From: an uncultured Alteromonadaceae bacterium
Lineage (GTDB): Bacteria > Pseudomonadota > Gammaproteobacteria > Enterobacterales > Alteromonadaceae
Assembly: GCA_913056495.1 (NCBI GenBank)
Contig: CAJXMO010000008.1
Coordinates: forward strand, 62,001 to 126,000
Reading direction: 5' to 3'
DNA length: 64,000 bases
Of the stretch, positions 18,041-27,420 are shown piece by piece. The position numbers and the translations under genes are program-made. The notes beneath the pieces were generated by a model. The model saw only the letters and a list, made by a program, of their open reading frames with translations, made no database searches and was not told where the DNA came from. Each line of letters opens with the position of its first letter. The stretch's first letter is position 1.

Positions 18041-18913
18041 GTGTTGCGACACTTTGTTCATCCATTCAAACCATTTTCAACAAGTTTAATCGCCTTGTTG
18101 TTTACCTGTGTAAGTTTGGTGAATACGGTAAGCAGTGCGGAGCTGACACTCATGCAAAATCAATTGGATGATCTGGTTCGTTATTTGCCAGATGATGAAA
18201 TAAAAACTTTGATTGCCGGTGAGCAAAGTATACCTGTTTTAATCAGTGAACAAAGCGGACCGAGTGCCAGAGGCAGCGCAATTTTGTTACCGGATATCGG
18301 CTTGCAGACAGCACAACTTCAAGCTTTCTCTGAGCTCAGATTAATACTGAATGACTATGGTTGGATAACGATAGGCAGCGTTTCGCCACAAAATTCAATC
18401 GGTGTCTGGCAACTCTCTGAAGAACAAGCGAATAAATTGACCTCTAAACCCACATCCGGTAGCGAGCTAGTCAGCAAAGCGGATAGCGAGAAAGTTCAGA
18501 CACAATTAAAACTCATCATTAATACATTAAATAATGAGGCGGATAATTATCCGGGATTAAGATTATTTGTTGCACAGGGCGCAACGGCTGGATGGCTGAT
18601 TGAATCCCTGGACTCAGGTTCGGTTCAGATGCCGGATGCTTTAGTCTTAATAGCGCCTTATTTACCAGAATATCAACGCAACAAATCACTGGCTGAAAAA
18701 ATAGCGAACCTGAATGTACCTGTACTGGATATTTGGTCTGAGCAGGACAATCGCTGGGCACTGGCGACAGTTCAAAAGCGCCAGCAAGCAGCTCGAAAAT
18801 ATTTGAAAATGCATTACCGACAGCGTCAGCTGTTTGGTCTTTATGGTCACCAACCTAGAGAGAATCGGCTTGCAAAAGAAATTTATGCATATATGACGTA
18901 TCTGGGCTGGTAG
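18041..18913 (+). CDS. DUF3530 family alpha/beta-hydrolase-like protein
   Basis: 290 residues with an N-terminal hydrophobic signal (about 15-33, LIALLFTCVSLVNTVSSA), so probably periplasmic or membrane-anchored. The family pattern is ARGSAILLPDIG near residue 85, then DYGWITIG, and a nucleophile-elbow-like AQGATAGWL near 182, where the usual GxSxG is replaced; catalysis is therefore doubtful. The closing HQPRENRLAKEIYAYM is typical of DUF3530. The start is taken as GTG at 18041 with a weak AGGG 10 bases upstream. Confidence 0.75.
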   Translation: MLRHFVHPFKPFSTSLIALLFTCVSLVNTVSSAELTLMQNQLDDLVRYLPDDEIKTLIAGEQSIPVLISEQSGPSARGSAILLPDIGLQTAQLQAFSELRLILNDYGWITIGSVSPQNSIGVWQLSEEQANKLTSKPTSGSELVSKADSEKVQTQLKLIINTLNNEADNYPGLRLFVAQGATAGWLIESLDSGSVQMPDALVLIAPYLPEYQRNKSLAEKIANLNVPVLDIWSEQDNRWALATVQKRQQAARKYLKMHYRQRQLFGLYGHQPRENRLAKEIYAYMTYLGW

Positions 18914-19011
18914 TCAAATATTCCTGGTTAAACGCCTTATCCCTTTACAATATATATGAATATAGCTAGCCTCAGAGTTACTTCGCTTCCCTTTTTCATT
19001 CAGGTACTCAC

Positions 19012-19998
19012 ATGTTTAATGCAATACTTGTTACTCAAAATGAGCAAACAATTCAAAGCAAACTGACTCAAATAAACGAAGTTAGATTACCCGACGGTGA
19101 TGTTGAATTAGATATCCTAGCCAGTTCTGTCAATTATAAAGATGCGCTTGCCATTACTCGCGGAGTTCCGGTTATTCGTTCGTTTCCTATGATCCCCGGA
19201 ATTGATCTCGCAGGTAGAGTAACCCGGTCTGACAGCGATAAATTTAGAACAGGGGATTTGGTTCTGCTCAATGGATTTGGACTGGGAGAACAGCATTGGG
19301 GCGGGCTTGCAGAAAAAGCAAGCGTCAACAGTGACTGGCTCATACACTTACCGCAAGGATTTACACCGGTAGAAGCTATGGCAATCGGTACAGCTGGCTA
19401 TACTGCTATGTTAAGCATTATCGCGCTGGAGCAGCATGGTATTCAGTGCGCTGACGGAGACATTTTAGTGACCGGGGCGAGTGGCGGTGTGGGTAGTTTT
19501 GCTATCCGGCTCTTAAGTAAGCTGGGTTATAGAGTGGTTGCTGCCACGGGGCGTTTATCTGAAGCTGAATATTTAAAAAAGCTGGGCGCAGCTGAAGTAA
19601 TGGACAGAAACGAATTATCTTCGCCTGGTAAACCTTTGCAAAAAGAACGCTGGGCCGGGGTTATTGATTGTGTTGGCAGCCATACGCTGGTCAATGCCTG
19701 TGCCATGACACAATACGGTGGTGCTGTGACTGCCTGTGGTTTAGCTCAGGGAATGGAATTTCCGGCGACAGTGGCACCTTTTATTCTGCGAGGGATTAGT
19801 TTGTATGGTATTGATAGCGTGATGAAACCTCTGAGTGTCAGGAAGCAAGCTTGGCAGCGCTTAAGTGAGCTGCTCAGCTCGCAGGATATGGTTGGTATTT
19901 ACCAAACAATCAGTTTGGAACAAGTCATCGCTTGTGCTCAGGATTTGCTCGAGGGCAAGGTTCGGGGGCGGGTTGTGGTTGATATGAGTGCATCATAA
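19012..19998 (+). CDS. acuI: YhdH/AcuI-type quinone oxidoreductase
   Basis: A 328-residue zinc-free medium-chain dehydrogenase/reductase. The signature SVNYKDALAITRG near 43, the PMIPGIDLAG segment and the NADPH-binding loop TGASGGVGSFAIRLL near 158 match the YhdH/AcuI group, which reduces acryloyl-CoA to propionyl-CoA with NADPH. In marine bacteria that step detoxifies acrylate from DMSP breakdown; this role here is inferred from family only, since no DMSP lyase gene is nearby. Single gene. Confidence 0.85.
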   Translation: MFNAILVTQNEQTIQSKLTQINEVRLPDGDVELDILASSVNYKDALAITRGVPVIRSFPMIPGIDLAGRVTRSDSDKFRTGDLVLLNGFGLGEQHWGGLAEKASVNSDWLIHLPQGFTPVEAMAIGTAGYTAMLSIIALEQHGIQCADGDILVTGASGGVGSFAIRLLSKLGYRVVAATGRLSEAEYLKKLGAAEVMDRNELSSPGKPLQKERWAGVIDCVGSHTLVNACAMTQYGGAVTACGLAQGMEFPATVAPFILRGISLYGIDSVMKPLSVRKQAWQRLSELLSSQDMVGIYQTISLEQVIACAQDLLEGKVRGRVVVDMSAS

Positions 19999-20089
19999 AA
20001 TTAGCAGACTCGATAAATCCTAAATAGCGCTCGTCAATCCGTGCTTTTTAATATTAGTATTTCAGGCTGTTCGCTAACCAGTATGCGGG

Positions 20090-21163
20090 CTAGTGAGCAG
20101 CTGAAATAACCTGATTAATCAGGCCTTTCACTGTGATATAGGGTTCACTTGCACCTGCTGTAAAATAAGCGGTGTAATCTAATAAGCGCCACTGACGATT
20201 TTCTATAAAAGCTAAATAAGTCTCTGCATTTTGCTGAGTGATCAATTCGAACTTAAGTGGATGTAAAGTTTTAACCTTTATCTGTTTATTTTCATAACTG
20301 GCAATGAGTTGTAGCGCAATATTACCCATTAAAAAGTGTCCGCCAACCAGTGCGCTTAACTCACCCTGACTGACTTTTTCAATCGCATCCGGCAGCCAGT
20401 CAAACCCACCAATTAATACTTTGTGCTGAACCGGTTGATGCTGCTTTAACTGGTTTAATACTTCTAACGCCATTTGTCCGCCAGCACACCAAACGATATT
20501 GGTATTCGGATAGCGTTTGATAACTTGTTTAAAGTGCGTTTTTACACGCGAACTTTCAAAATCCATATAAAATATCTGATTGATTGTGATCTGCTTTTCA
20601 GGGGCAAAAAAAGTTAATAAGCCATTGTTTCGGTTGTAGGATAAAGTTTCATGTGTACCACTGATGCCGGTTATAAAAATAGGCAGTTTAGCTTGCTCGA
20701 TGCGATGCTGCTCAATCAGGCTTTGAGCTAATAAAGCGCCCCCCTGAGATTGGTCATATTCAACCTGATTAAGCCAGTATTTAAACCTTTCACCTGGCTT
20801 TCTGGCGAGTTTAGCTTGTTCCGGAGTAAATACATTTTCCAGCGTAATAAATTTAACCTGGTGCTCTTCCAGTAAATCAAATAGCTGAAAGCCGGTATTG
20901 TTGAAAGGACGGTAGACTAGATAATCCGGTTTTGAATCAGACTGAAGTAATTCAGAAATGACCTCATACTGAGTAAAGCGGTTATCTGCAATGTGAATAA
21001 TATCAACGGAATAAGGGCTGTCATTTGCCATGCTTCTGATATTATCTGCAACAATTTCCCAAAATTTATGTTCTTTATAATCTGGCAAGACAAAGGTGAT
21101 ATTGACTGCATAGGCCAGATTGGTTACCAATATGCCAAATAACAATACTAGGATTTTTTGCAC
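20090..21163 (-). CDS. orphan periplasmic sugar-type binding protein
   Basis: 357 residues with a cleavable signal peptide (cleavage after AYA, about residue 19). The body is a Peripla_BP_4/LacI-type two-lobe fold: VNITFVLPDYKEHKFWEIVADNI, then PDYLVYRPFN, ITGISGTHETLSYNRNNG, NIVWCAGGQMALEVLNQ and LIGGFDWLPDA. It resembles the ribose/autoinducer-2 binding group. No ABC permease or ATPase is adjacent, so it may feed a sensor or chemoreceptor encoded elsewhere rather than a transporter. Confidence 0.8.
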   Translation of the reverse strand: MQKILVLLFGILVTNLAYAVNITFVLPDYKEHKFWEIVADNIRSMANDSPYSVDIIHIADNRFTQYEVISELLQSDSKPDYLVYRPFNNTGFQLFDLLEEHQVKFITLENVFTPEQAKLARKPGERFKYWLNQVEYDQSQGGALLAQSLIEQHRIEQAKLPIFITGISGTHETLSYNRNNGLLTFFAPEKQITINQIFYMDFESSRVKTHFKQVIKRYPNTNIVWCAGGQMALEVLNQLKQHQPVQHKVLIGGFDWLPDAIEKVSQGELSALVGGHFLMGNIALQLIASYENKQIKVKTLHPLKFELITQQNAETYLAFIENRQWRLLDYTAYFTAGASEPYITVKGLINQVISAAH

Positions 21164-21236
21164 TCACAGATCCTCCGCCAACAAATTATACTGTCTGAAT
21201 ACGGGCATCCTGGATTGAAGTCAGACGCATGCGAGG

Positions 21237-21266
21237 GAAATTTAAATGCGACCGCATTTAAATTTC
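21237..21266. repeat. 30-bp near-perfect palindrome
   Basis: Perfect 14-bp arms GAAATTTAAATGCG / CGCATTTAAATTTC with a two-base centre, between the NUDIX gene (3' side) and the start of the binding-protein gene. No T run follows on either strand. It may be a regulatory operator for the downstream minus-strand gene or a transcript-end hairpin. Confidence 0.55.
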
Positions 21267-21380
21267 TAAACCTTAAATATTTATAGTCGAGTCAGTTAGC
21301 TATTTCCACTTATCTACAACAGTATTCTAATAAATAAAGTCGGTTAGTTGTTAAATTAGAGCAGTGGATTAAATCAAAAA

Positions 21381-21998
21381 TTAATCCACTATGACAGCCA
21401 GACCGGCTTGATTGAAATGCTTAAAGGCCGTGTGAATATCGTCCATTGATGTTCTTCCTGACGATAATGGCGGAATTTCATCAATTGCAAAAAAGCCAAT
21501 TTCAGACACCTCCAGATTTTCTTTTGCTTCGCCACCGACTAAATCACACAGGAAGAATAACTTATAAATGTGAAAAGGATATTCTGGTTGATAGTCATGA
21601 ACGGCCCTGTCTTTAATTCGAATCAGTCTGGGGTTATCGACAATATAGCCAGATTCTTCCTCGACTTCACGCATTACACCGGTCGATGCAGTCTCACAGA
21701 CATCAGCCCAGCCGCCTGGCAGTGTCCAGCGGTTATCTTCACGTTCACGCACCAACAAAATTTTATTATCTTTAATCACGGCTGCGCGCAAGTCAATTTT
21801 TGGGGTTGGGTATCCGGTTTCAGGTATAAAGACCTGTTTTATTTGTTCAATCGGTGCACTGCTTAATTGGGCAAACATTTGTTTGGCCAGCTCAGACAAT
21901 TGATCAAATCTTTCCTGATCATATTTATCTTTTGTATAGGTTTGTCCGGCTTGGGCAATGGCCTGAATTTGTTTTACCCAGTCTGTCCATGGATTCAT
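21381..21998 (-). CDS. NUDIX hydrolase
   Basis: 205 residues. The N-terminal helical domain (1-65) resembles the Nudix N2 domain of the ADP-ribose pyrophosphatase/MutT-like YjhB group, followed by the catalytic domain. The NUDIX box is complete: GGWADVCETASTGVMREVEEESG near 90-115, with the metal-binding REVEEE. The substrate is probably a nucleoside diphosphate linked to another group, not defined by sequence. Single gene, ATG at 21998 with CAGGAGAA just upstream. Confidence 0.9.
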   Translation of the reverse strand: MNPWTDWVKQIQAIAQAGQTYTKDKYDQERFDQLSELAKQMFAQLSSAPIEQIKQVFIPETGYPTPKIDLRAAVIKDNKILLVREREDNRWTLPGGWADVCETASTGVMREVEEESGYIVDNPRLIRIKDRAVHDYQPEYPFHIYKLFFLCDLVGGEAKENLEVSEIGFFAIDEIPPLSSGRTSMDDIHTAFKHFNQAGLAVIVD

Positions 21999-22126
21999 TC
22001 TATTCTCCTGCTAATCTTGATGTTGGTGCTTTGAAATTATAAAAAGATACATAGGTGAGCCTGAGCAACAAAGTATTGTCAGGCCGAATGTGAATAGGTT
22101 AAAGCCGTTTTATGTCAGTAATATGG

Positions 22127-23347
22127 TTAGTTTGCGACTTCAGCCGCGTGCTCACTCGCCCATTGAATTGAAGTATGATAAAAATCCGGTACTTCATTCG
22201 GTTCCAAATTAAGTTTTGCAATAATGGCATTGGCTTGATCCCACTGTGCTTTTTCATAGTGTTCAACCAAGCTTAAATAATCTGCTAGTATCCCGGTTCT
22301 ATCCGTCAGGGCTTTTTTAATATCTTCAGACAAAGGCAGTTTATTCATCACACTGTCGATTCGTTCATCTAAAATGGCATCAATTACCGATAACATGCCG
22401 GTTAAAAAGGCGGTAGACGGGTCACGCAATTGATTATCCGCCCTGGCAATCGCTTCACAAAAGTTAGCACGCCCCATCGACAAACGAATTAGCTCTATCG
22501 GTTTGCTGGTATTGACCTGAGCGGTAAATAAAACGGCTAGGAATTTTTTTAATTCAGCCTGACCGAGCACCACTATTGCCTGGCGTATGGTTTCTATATC
22601 ACTGCGTCGCTTAAAGGCAGCTGAATTGGCATATCTTAATAGTTTGAACGATAAGGTGACGTCCCGTTGAAATATCACAATTAACGAATCCAAATCCATT
22701 TCAGGTTTAGAAGATTCGTACAAGAGTTCAGCCAGGCTCATTTGTGAAGGTGCAAGCGCTTTGCTTTGCATCATTTCAGGTTCGCTGAAAAAGAATCCTT
22801 GAAAGTAGCTAAAGCCTAGCTCAATTGCTCGGTTAAATTCTTCGTACGTTTCAACCTTTTCAGCCAGCAGTTCAATCGGATAATCTTTTGCTGCTTGTTT
22901 AATGGCCATTATTTGTTGATCTGTACTGGCTCTGAAATCGACTTTAATGATGTCAACATAAGGGAAAAAATGTAGCCAGACCGGATTATGTTCATAATCG
23001 TCTAACGCAATTCTGTAACCTGCTTCTTTTAATTGTTGTACACTCTGTAATAAGCGTTTAGTGGGCCTGGCTGTTTCCAGAAGTTCAACAACGAGCTGTT
23101 CTTTGGGAATAAATTTAGGATAACCTTTAATAATAAGGTCATCCGAAAAATTAATAAAAGCCGGATGTTGGTCGGTAAAATCTTCCAATCCCAGATTAAA
23201 CTGGCTTGCTTCAATTAGTTTGGATGTTGCTTGGTCGCCATCGATATCCGGGAAAGCGTTGACTATGCTATCCCTGAATAACAACTCATATGCAAATAAT
23301 TCTCTGTTTTGTTTGAAAATAGGTTGTCTGGCTGCGTAAAAAAACAT
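22127..23347 (-). CDS. EAL-HDOD (CmdA/YuxH-type) signalling protein
   Basis: 406 residues. The N-terminal EAL-like domain (about 3-195) is degenerate: the EAL signature is YELLFRD, and the phosphodiesterase metal residues are mostly missing, so it is probably a non-catalytic binding domain. The C-terminal HDOD domain (about 200-390) starts near LAELLYESSKPEMDLDSLI, with the typical LLRYANSAAF motif and helical pattern. Such proteins act in motility and c-di-GMP-linked regulation. Monocistronic, divergent from the patatin-like gene. Confidence 0.88.
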   Translation of the reverse strand: MFFYAARQPIFKQNRELFAYELLFRDSIVNAFPDIDGDQATSKLIEASQFNLGLEDFTDQHPAFINFSDDLIIKGYPKFIPKEQLVVELLETARPTKRLLQSVQQLKEAGYRIALDDYEHNPVWLHFFPYVDIIKVDFRASTDQQIMAIKQAAKDYPIELLAEKVETYEEFNRAIELGFSYFQGFFFSEPEMMQSKALAPSQMSLAELLYESSKPEMDLDSLIVIFQRDVTLSFKLLRYANSAAFKRRSDIETIRQAIVVLGQAELKKFLAVLFTAQVNTSKPIELIRLSMGRANFCEAIARADNQLRDPSTAFLTGMLSVIDAILDERIDSVMNKLPLSEDIKKALTDRTGILADYLSLVEHYEKAQWDQANAIIAKLNLEPNEVPDFYHTSIQWASEHAAEVAN

Positions 23348-23547
23348 CTTGAGTTCCGTTTGAGGCTTTGTTGGTATCTTAGCTTATAAAAGGTAAGCTG
23401 AAACGCGTTTTTGAATAAAAATTAAGACGATTAAAATAATGTACACGTCTATTAATTTGATAATCTAATTTTATGTTAATTAAATCAAGTTTTTTGTTAA
23501 TTTGTATGTTTTTGAATTGCTTTAATAGTGTAGATTAAGGATATAGA

Positions 23548-24492
23548 GTGCAAACAAATAAAATAAAAAAAGCTAAATTAGGTTTGGCGCTGGGTAGCGG
23601 TGCTGCTAGAGGCTGGTCGTTGATTGGTATTCTAAAACAGTTAAAGTTAATGGGATTAAAGCCGGATATTATTGTGGGATGCTCTATTGGGTCTCTCGTT
23701 GGCGCAGCTTATTGCACGGATACGCTAGAGGAGCTGGAAGCTTGGGTCAAAACACTCGATACCTGGCAGGTCATTAAATTATTAGACTGGGGTATGGGTC
23801 AGGGTGGTATGGTCGCAGGCGGTAAATTATTTACCCAACTTGAAACCACATTAGGATCAACTCAAATTGAAGGCTGTGAAACTGAATACGCAGCTGTGGC
23901 CACTGAACTTTATACAGGTCGGGAACATGTTTTTAGTCAGGGGCCAATTTTAGATGCGATTCGTGCATCTTGTGCGATTCCGGGGGTTTTAGCGCCTCAG
24001 TTCATCAATAATCACTGGATGATTGATGGCGCAGTGGTCAATCCCGTGCCGGTTTCTGTTTGCCGCGCAATGGGGGCGACACATGTGATTGCGGTTGATT
24101 TAAACTCAGGTAAGCCACAACCGCTGACGAATCCGCATGATATTATTTATACCGATGAAAGCAAACATGAAAAACAAGACCAGCCGAACCGTTTTCAGGA
24201 TTTACTGGGTAGCAGTAAAAACTTTATTGATAATATGATTAAAAAGCGGAGTTTGAGCGGACCCAGTGCACCAGGTTTTATGGCAGTGGCCAGTGGGGCA
24301 ATTGATATTATGCAAAACCGTATCACACGTAGCCGTCTGGCAGCAGATCCACCTGATATCTTAATTCAACCGGATGTCAGTCAAATTGGTATTATGGAAT
24401 TTAACCGTGGAGAAGAAGCAATTAATATCGGGATTGAATCAGTTAATAAGGTTTCACATCTGTTAGATGAGTATATTGGAATATTTAAATGA
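23548..24492 (+). CDS. rssA: RssA-like patatin family phospholipase
   Basis: 314 residues. The patatin signatures are complete: oxyanion loop GSGAARGWS near 17-25, nucleophile elbow GCSIGS near 44-49 and catalytic Asp in DGAVVNPVP near 160. No signal peptide, so it acts on the cytoplasmic side of the membrane as a predicted lipid acyl hydrolase. The start is GTG with AAGGA six bases upstream. Its stop overlaps the next gene by four bases, tying it to the pqi operon and suggesting a role in membrane lipid homeostasis. Confidence 0.88.
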   Translation: MQTNKIKKAKLGLALGSGAARGWSLIGILKQLKLMGLKPDIIVGCSIGSLVGAAYCTDTLEELEAWVKTLDTWQVIKLLDWGMGQGGMVAGGKLFTQLETTLGSTQIEGCETEYAAVATELYTGREHVFSQGPILDAIRASCAIPGVLAPQFINNHWMIDGAVVNPVPVSVCRAMGATHVIAVDLNSGKPQPLTNPHDIIYTDESKHEKQDQPNRFQDLLGSSKNFIDNMIKKRSLSGPSAPGFMAVASGAIDIMQNRITRSRLAADPPDILIQPDVSQIGIMEFNRGEEAINIGIESVNKVSHLLDEYIGIFK

Positions 24493-25130
24493 GGCACTAT
24501 ACCGCCTGTGAACATTGTGATTATTTATTAAACGCACCTATTTTAAATCATAATGAGTGCGCTTATTGTCCACGTTGCGGGCACAGAGTCAGTCACAGGC
24601 CTAAATATAGTTTGCAATTTACGCTGTCGTTTTCTCTGGCTTCTGTTTTTTTATTTATTTTGAGTAATACTTTTCCATTTCTGACCATCTCAGTTCAGGG
24701 CCAACACAATGCTATGTTACTCTGGCAGGCGAGTTTTGAATTCTGGCATTATGATCATAAACTGCTTGCAGCATTAGTTTTTTTTGTTATTTTTTTTCTG
24801 CCATTAACCCTGTTGGTTGGGCTGATTTATATTTTGGCGCCTATGATATTCTGGCGTCAGTTATCCCCGGGCACTTGCTGGATAGCCAGACACATCTTTA
24901 AGTTAAAAAGCTGGAGCATGGTCGATGTGTATTTGGTGGCCGTGTTAGCTAGTCTGACAAAGCTAACGGCAATTGCCAGTATTGATTTTGGCATAGGTCT
25001 TTGGGGTTATATTAGTTTTAGTATTTGTTTATCAGCTGCGCTCGCAAATTTAGACAGGCGCAGATTTTGGCGTTATTTGGAAAAAGTGAGATGTCATCAG
25101 AGATTAAAACAGCAAAAGCAGCCAATTTGA
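24489..25130 (+). CDS. PqiA N-terminal half (split PqiA/LetA, part 1)
   Basis: 213 residues. A zinc-ribbon-like pair CEHCDYLL and CPRCGHRV (7-32) is followed by four membrane helices, the layout of one PqiA module. In E. coli, PqiA and YebS (LetA) are single proteins with two such modules; here the modules are separate overlapping genes. PqiA/LetA works in the inner membrane with MCE protein PqiB/LetB to move lipids between membranes. Its ATG overlaps the rssA-like stop. Confidence 0.88.
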   Translation: MRHYTACEHCDYLLNAPILNHNECAYCPRCGHRVSHRPKYSLQFTLSFSLASVFLFILSNTFPFLTISVQGQHNAMLLWQASFEFWHYDHKLLAALVFFVIFFLPLTLLVGLIYILAPMIFWRQLSPGTCWIARHIFKLKSWSMVDVYLVAVLASLTKLTAIASIDFGIGLWGYISFSICLSAALANLDRRRFWRYLEKVRCHQRLKQQKQPI

Positions 25131-25708
25131 TTCTATGTTTATGCTGTCATCATCTTAATCCAATTGATGCCAGCCGCTGTCAAACCTGCAATGAACCTAT
25201 TTATATAAGGCGAAGACGCTCGTATGAACGTACTCTGGCCTGGTTGCTGACCGCTGTCATTTTATATATTCCGGCCAGTATTTATCCGGTCATGACGACA
25301 GTTGCTTTTACTCGGGGTCAGCCTAGTACCATTGTGGGCGGTGTGATAGAGCTTTGGCAACAGGGCTCATACCTGATTTCTTTGGTGATTTTTTTTGCAA
25401 GTGTTGTCATTCCGATTGCTAAAATTCTGGTTTTGGCATGGCTGTGTTTTTCACTTAAAATTAAATTAAAGACGCACCAAAGAGAGCGCACTATTATTTA
25501 TAAATATACTGAGTTGATTGGCCGGTGGTCGATGATTGATATTTTTGTTGTCGCGATTTTAATGGCCTTGTTACAGCTAGGCGGTGTGTTGATTGTTGAA
25601 CCTGGTGTTGCCGCACTGGCATTTGCCGGTGTTGTTATTGCTACTATGCTGGCTGCTGAAGCGTTTGATCCACGATTAATTTGGGATTTAGAGGATGAAG
25701 ATACTTAA
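25091..25708 (+). CDS. PqiA C-terminal half (split PqiA/LetA, part 2)
   Basis: 205 residues, starting at ATG 25091 (MSSEI), with AAGTGAG immediately upstream and 40 bases of overlap with part 1 in another frame. It has its own zinc-ribbon-like motif, CLCCHHLN and CQTCN, then four membrane helices including SIYPVMTTVAF and GRWSMIDIFVV, the latter matching the PqiA consensus WSMxDxxVV. Together with part 1 it rebuilds a full eight-helix PqiA. The reading frames are intact, so this looks like a stable split rather than a recent frameshift. Confidence 0.88.
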   Translation: MSSEIKTAKAANLILCLCCHHLNPIDASRCQTCNEPIYIRRRRSYERTLAWLLTAVILYIPASIYPVMTTVAFTRGQPSTIVGGVIELWQQGSYLISLVIFFASVVIPIAKILVLAWLCFSLKIKLKTHQRERTIIYKYTELIGRWSMIDIFVVAILMALLQLGGVLIVEPGVAALAFAGVVIATMLAAEAFDPRLIWDLEDEDT

Positions 25709-25770
25709 CCGGAAAGGGTTGTCGCGGATTGTGACAATACAATACCCAATAAGCTTGTTACAGGATATAA

Positions 25771-27420
25771 ATGAATAACCCGATTATTAAAAGAAGAACA
25801 CGGCTCTCGTCGGTCTGGTTGATTCCTCTGGTCGCTATTTTTGTCAGCTTGTGGTTTGTTGTGCAGCATTACATGCAGCGGGGGACTGAAATTGAGATCC
25901 GCTTTGCCAGTGCCGAAGGTATTGAGGCGGGCAGAACCCTGATCAAAACACTCAACGTTGATGTGGGGGTGGTGACTCAGGTTGAAATTAACAGCGATCT
26001 GGAAACGGTCAGTGTGGTTGCCCGGATTAAAGCTCAGGCTGAAGATTTGTTGCGGCAGGATTCCCAGTTTTGGGTAGTCAAACCCAGGGTAGGCTCAAAA
26101 GGCGTTTCCGGTTTATCCACTTTATTTTCCGGCGCCTATATAGAGCTTGAACCCGGTAATGATTATCCGGGGAAAACCAGCTTTATCGGTTTAGAAAACC
26201 CGCCCCTGACCCCGGCTAATAAAAAGGGGTTAAATATCTTTTTAATTAGCAACTCTGCCGCTTCGTTAAATGCCGGTGACCCGGTTTTATTTAAAGGATT
26301 TGAGGTTGGGCAAATTACTCAAATAGAGGTACTTAACCCGACTCAACTTAAAACCAGCCTGTTTATTGAATCACCGTATGACAAAATGGTGACCAGTAAT
26401 ACCCGCTTTTATAATGCCAGCGGAGTCTCGCTACAAATAAATGCTCAAAGTGTCGCAATGCATACAGACGCAATGGAAACGACATTAACCGGAGGTATAG
26501 CATTTGATTTACCTAAATCATCCAGCCCAGGGCGGCAGGTAGTTGATGGTACTGAATTTAAGCTTTATCCAGACAGAAACGCCATAGATACACACCCGTT
26601 TCAGTTTTCAGTTGACTATTTATTATTATTCGACCGCTCGGTTCGCGGCCTAAATATAGGTGAAGTGGTTGAATATCGGGGGATAAAAGTAGGCAGTGTG
26701 GTTGATATTGCATTTCAGTATTTATCCGAAAGCCAATTTGAAAAAGCCGATAATCCTAAGGTTCCCGTGTTGATTCGCTTAGATCCGGGACGAATACTGG
26801 CTGAAGACAGCCCTAAATCCAGTGAAAAACTGACGGCTTTATTAAGGCAACATGTTAGCCGTGGGCTCAAAGCCGCGTTAAAAACAGGTAGTTTGGTAAC
26901 AGGACAGAGTTTTATTCAGCTTGATTTTTATCCGGATCTGCCTGTCGGTGAAATGAAAAAGGTGGGACGTTATAATACTTTGCCTACTACAGCCGATGAT
27001 TTAGATAGTTTAATTTCCGGGATGACAGCTTTTACGCATAAGCTTAACCAATTGCCGCTTGACGAGAGTGTTGAGCAAATTAATGCAACCTTACTCAGTG
27101 TAAATCAAACGCTATTATCACTGGAACAAAGCATTAAAAGCATAGATGCGCTGGCTGATTCCGCCAATCAGTTTGTCAGTTCAGATGCGGTTATGCAATT
27201 ACCGGAGCAATTGAACGCATTATTGCAAACCACGCAATCCAGCTTAAACCAAATTGCATCTGAAGACGGGCTGAGCAATGAGTTGAATAATACCTTATTA
27301 AAACTCAAAGCTACCTTAAACAGTGTTCAGCGCGCAGCCGAGAAAGTAGAGCAACAGCCTAATTCGGTGATATTTGGATCAGATAATAAAATTGATACCA
27401 TTCCGGGAAGCAAGCCATGA
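25771..27420 (+). CDS. pqiB: PqiB-type MCE domain protein
   Basis: 549 residues, close to E. coli PqiB (546). One N-terminal membrane helix (about 14-32, VWLIPLVAIFVSLWFVV) anchors it in the inner membrane. Three MCE/MlaD modules follow (roughly 42-135, 158-225 and 285-390), then a helical coiled C-terminus (about 410-520) expected to form the needle that spans the periplasm. It forms a tunnel for lipid transfer with PqiA and PqiC. Its stop overlaps the pqiC start by four bases. Confidence 0.93.
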   Translation: MNNPIIKRRTRLSSVWLIPLVAIFVSLWFVVQHYMQRGTEIEIRFASAEGIEAGRTLIKTLNVDVGVVTQVEINSDLETVSVVARIKAQAEDLLRQDSQFWVVKPRVGSKGVSGLSTLFSGAYIELEPGNDYPGKTSFIGLENPPLTPANKKGLNIFLISNSAASLNAGDPVLFKGFEVGQITQIEVLNPTQLKTSLFIESPYDKMVTSNTRFYNASGVSLQINAQSVAMHTDAMETTLTGGIAFDLPKSSSPGRQVVDGTEFKLYPDRNAIDTHPFQFSVDYLLLFDRSVRGLNIGEVVEYRGIKVGSVVDIAFQYLSESQFEKADNPKVPVLIRLDPGRILAEDSPKSSEKLTALLRQHVSRGLKAALKTGSLVTGQSFIQLDFYPDLPVGEMKKVGRYNTLPTTADDLDSLISGMTAFTHKLNQLPLDESVEQINATLLSVNQTLLSLEQSIKSIDALADSANQFVSSDAVMQLPEQLNALLQTTQSSLNQIASEDGLSNELNNTLLKLKATLNSVQRAAEKVEQQPNSVIFGSDNKIDTIPGSKP

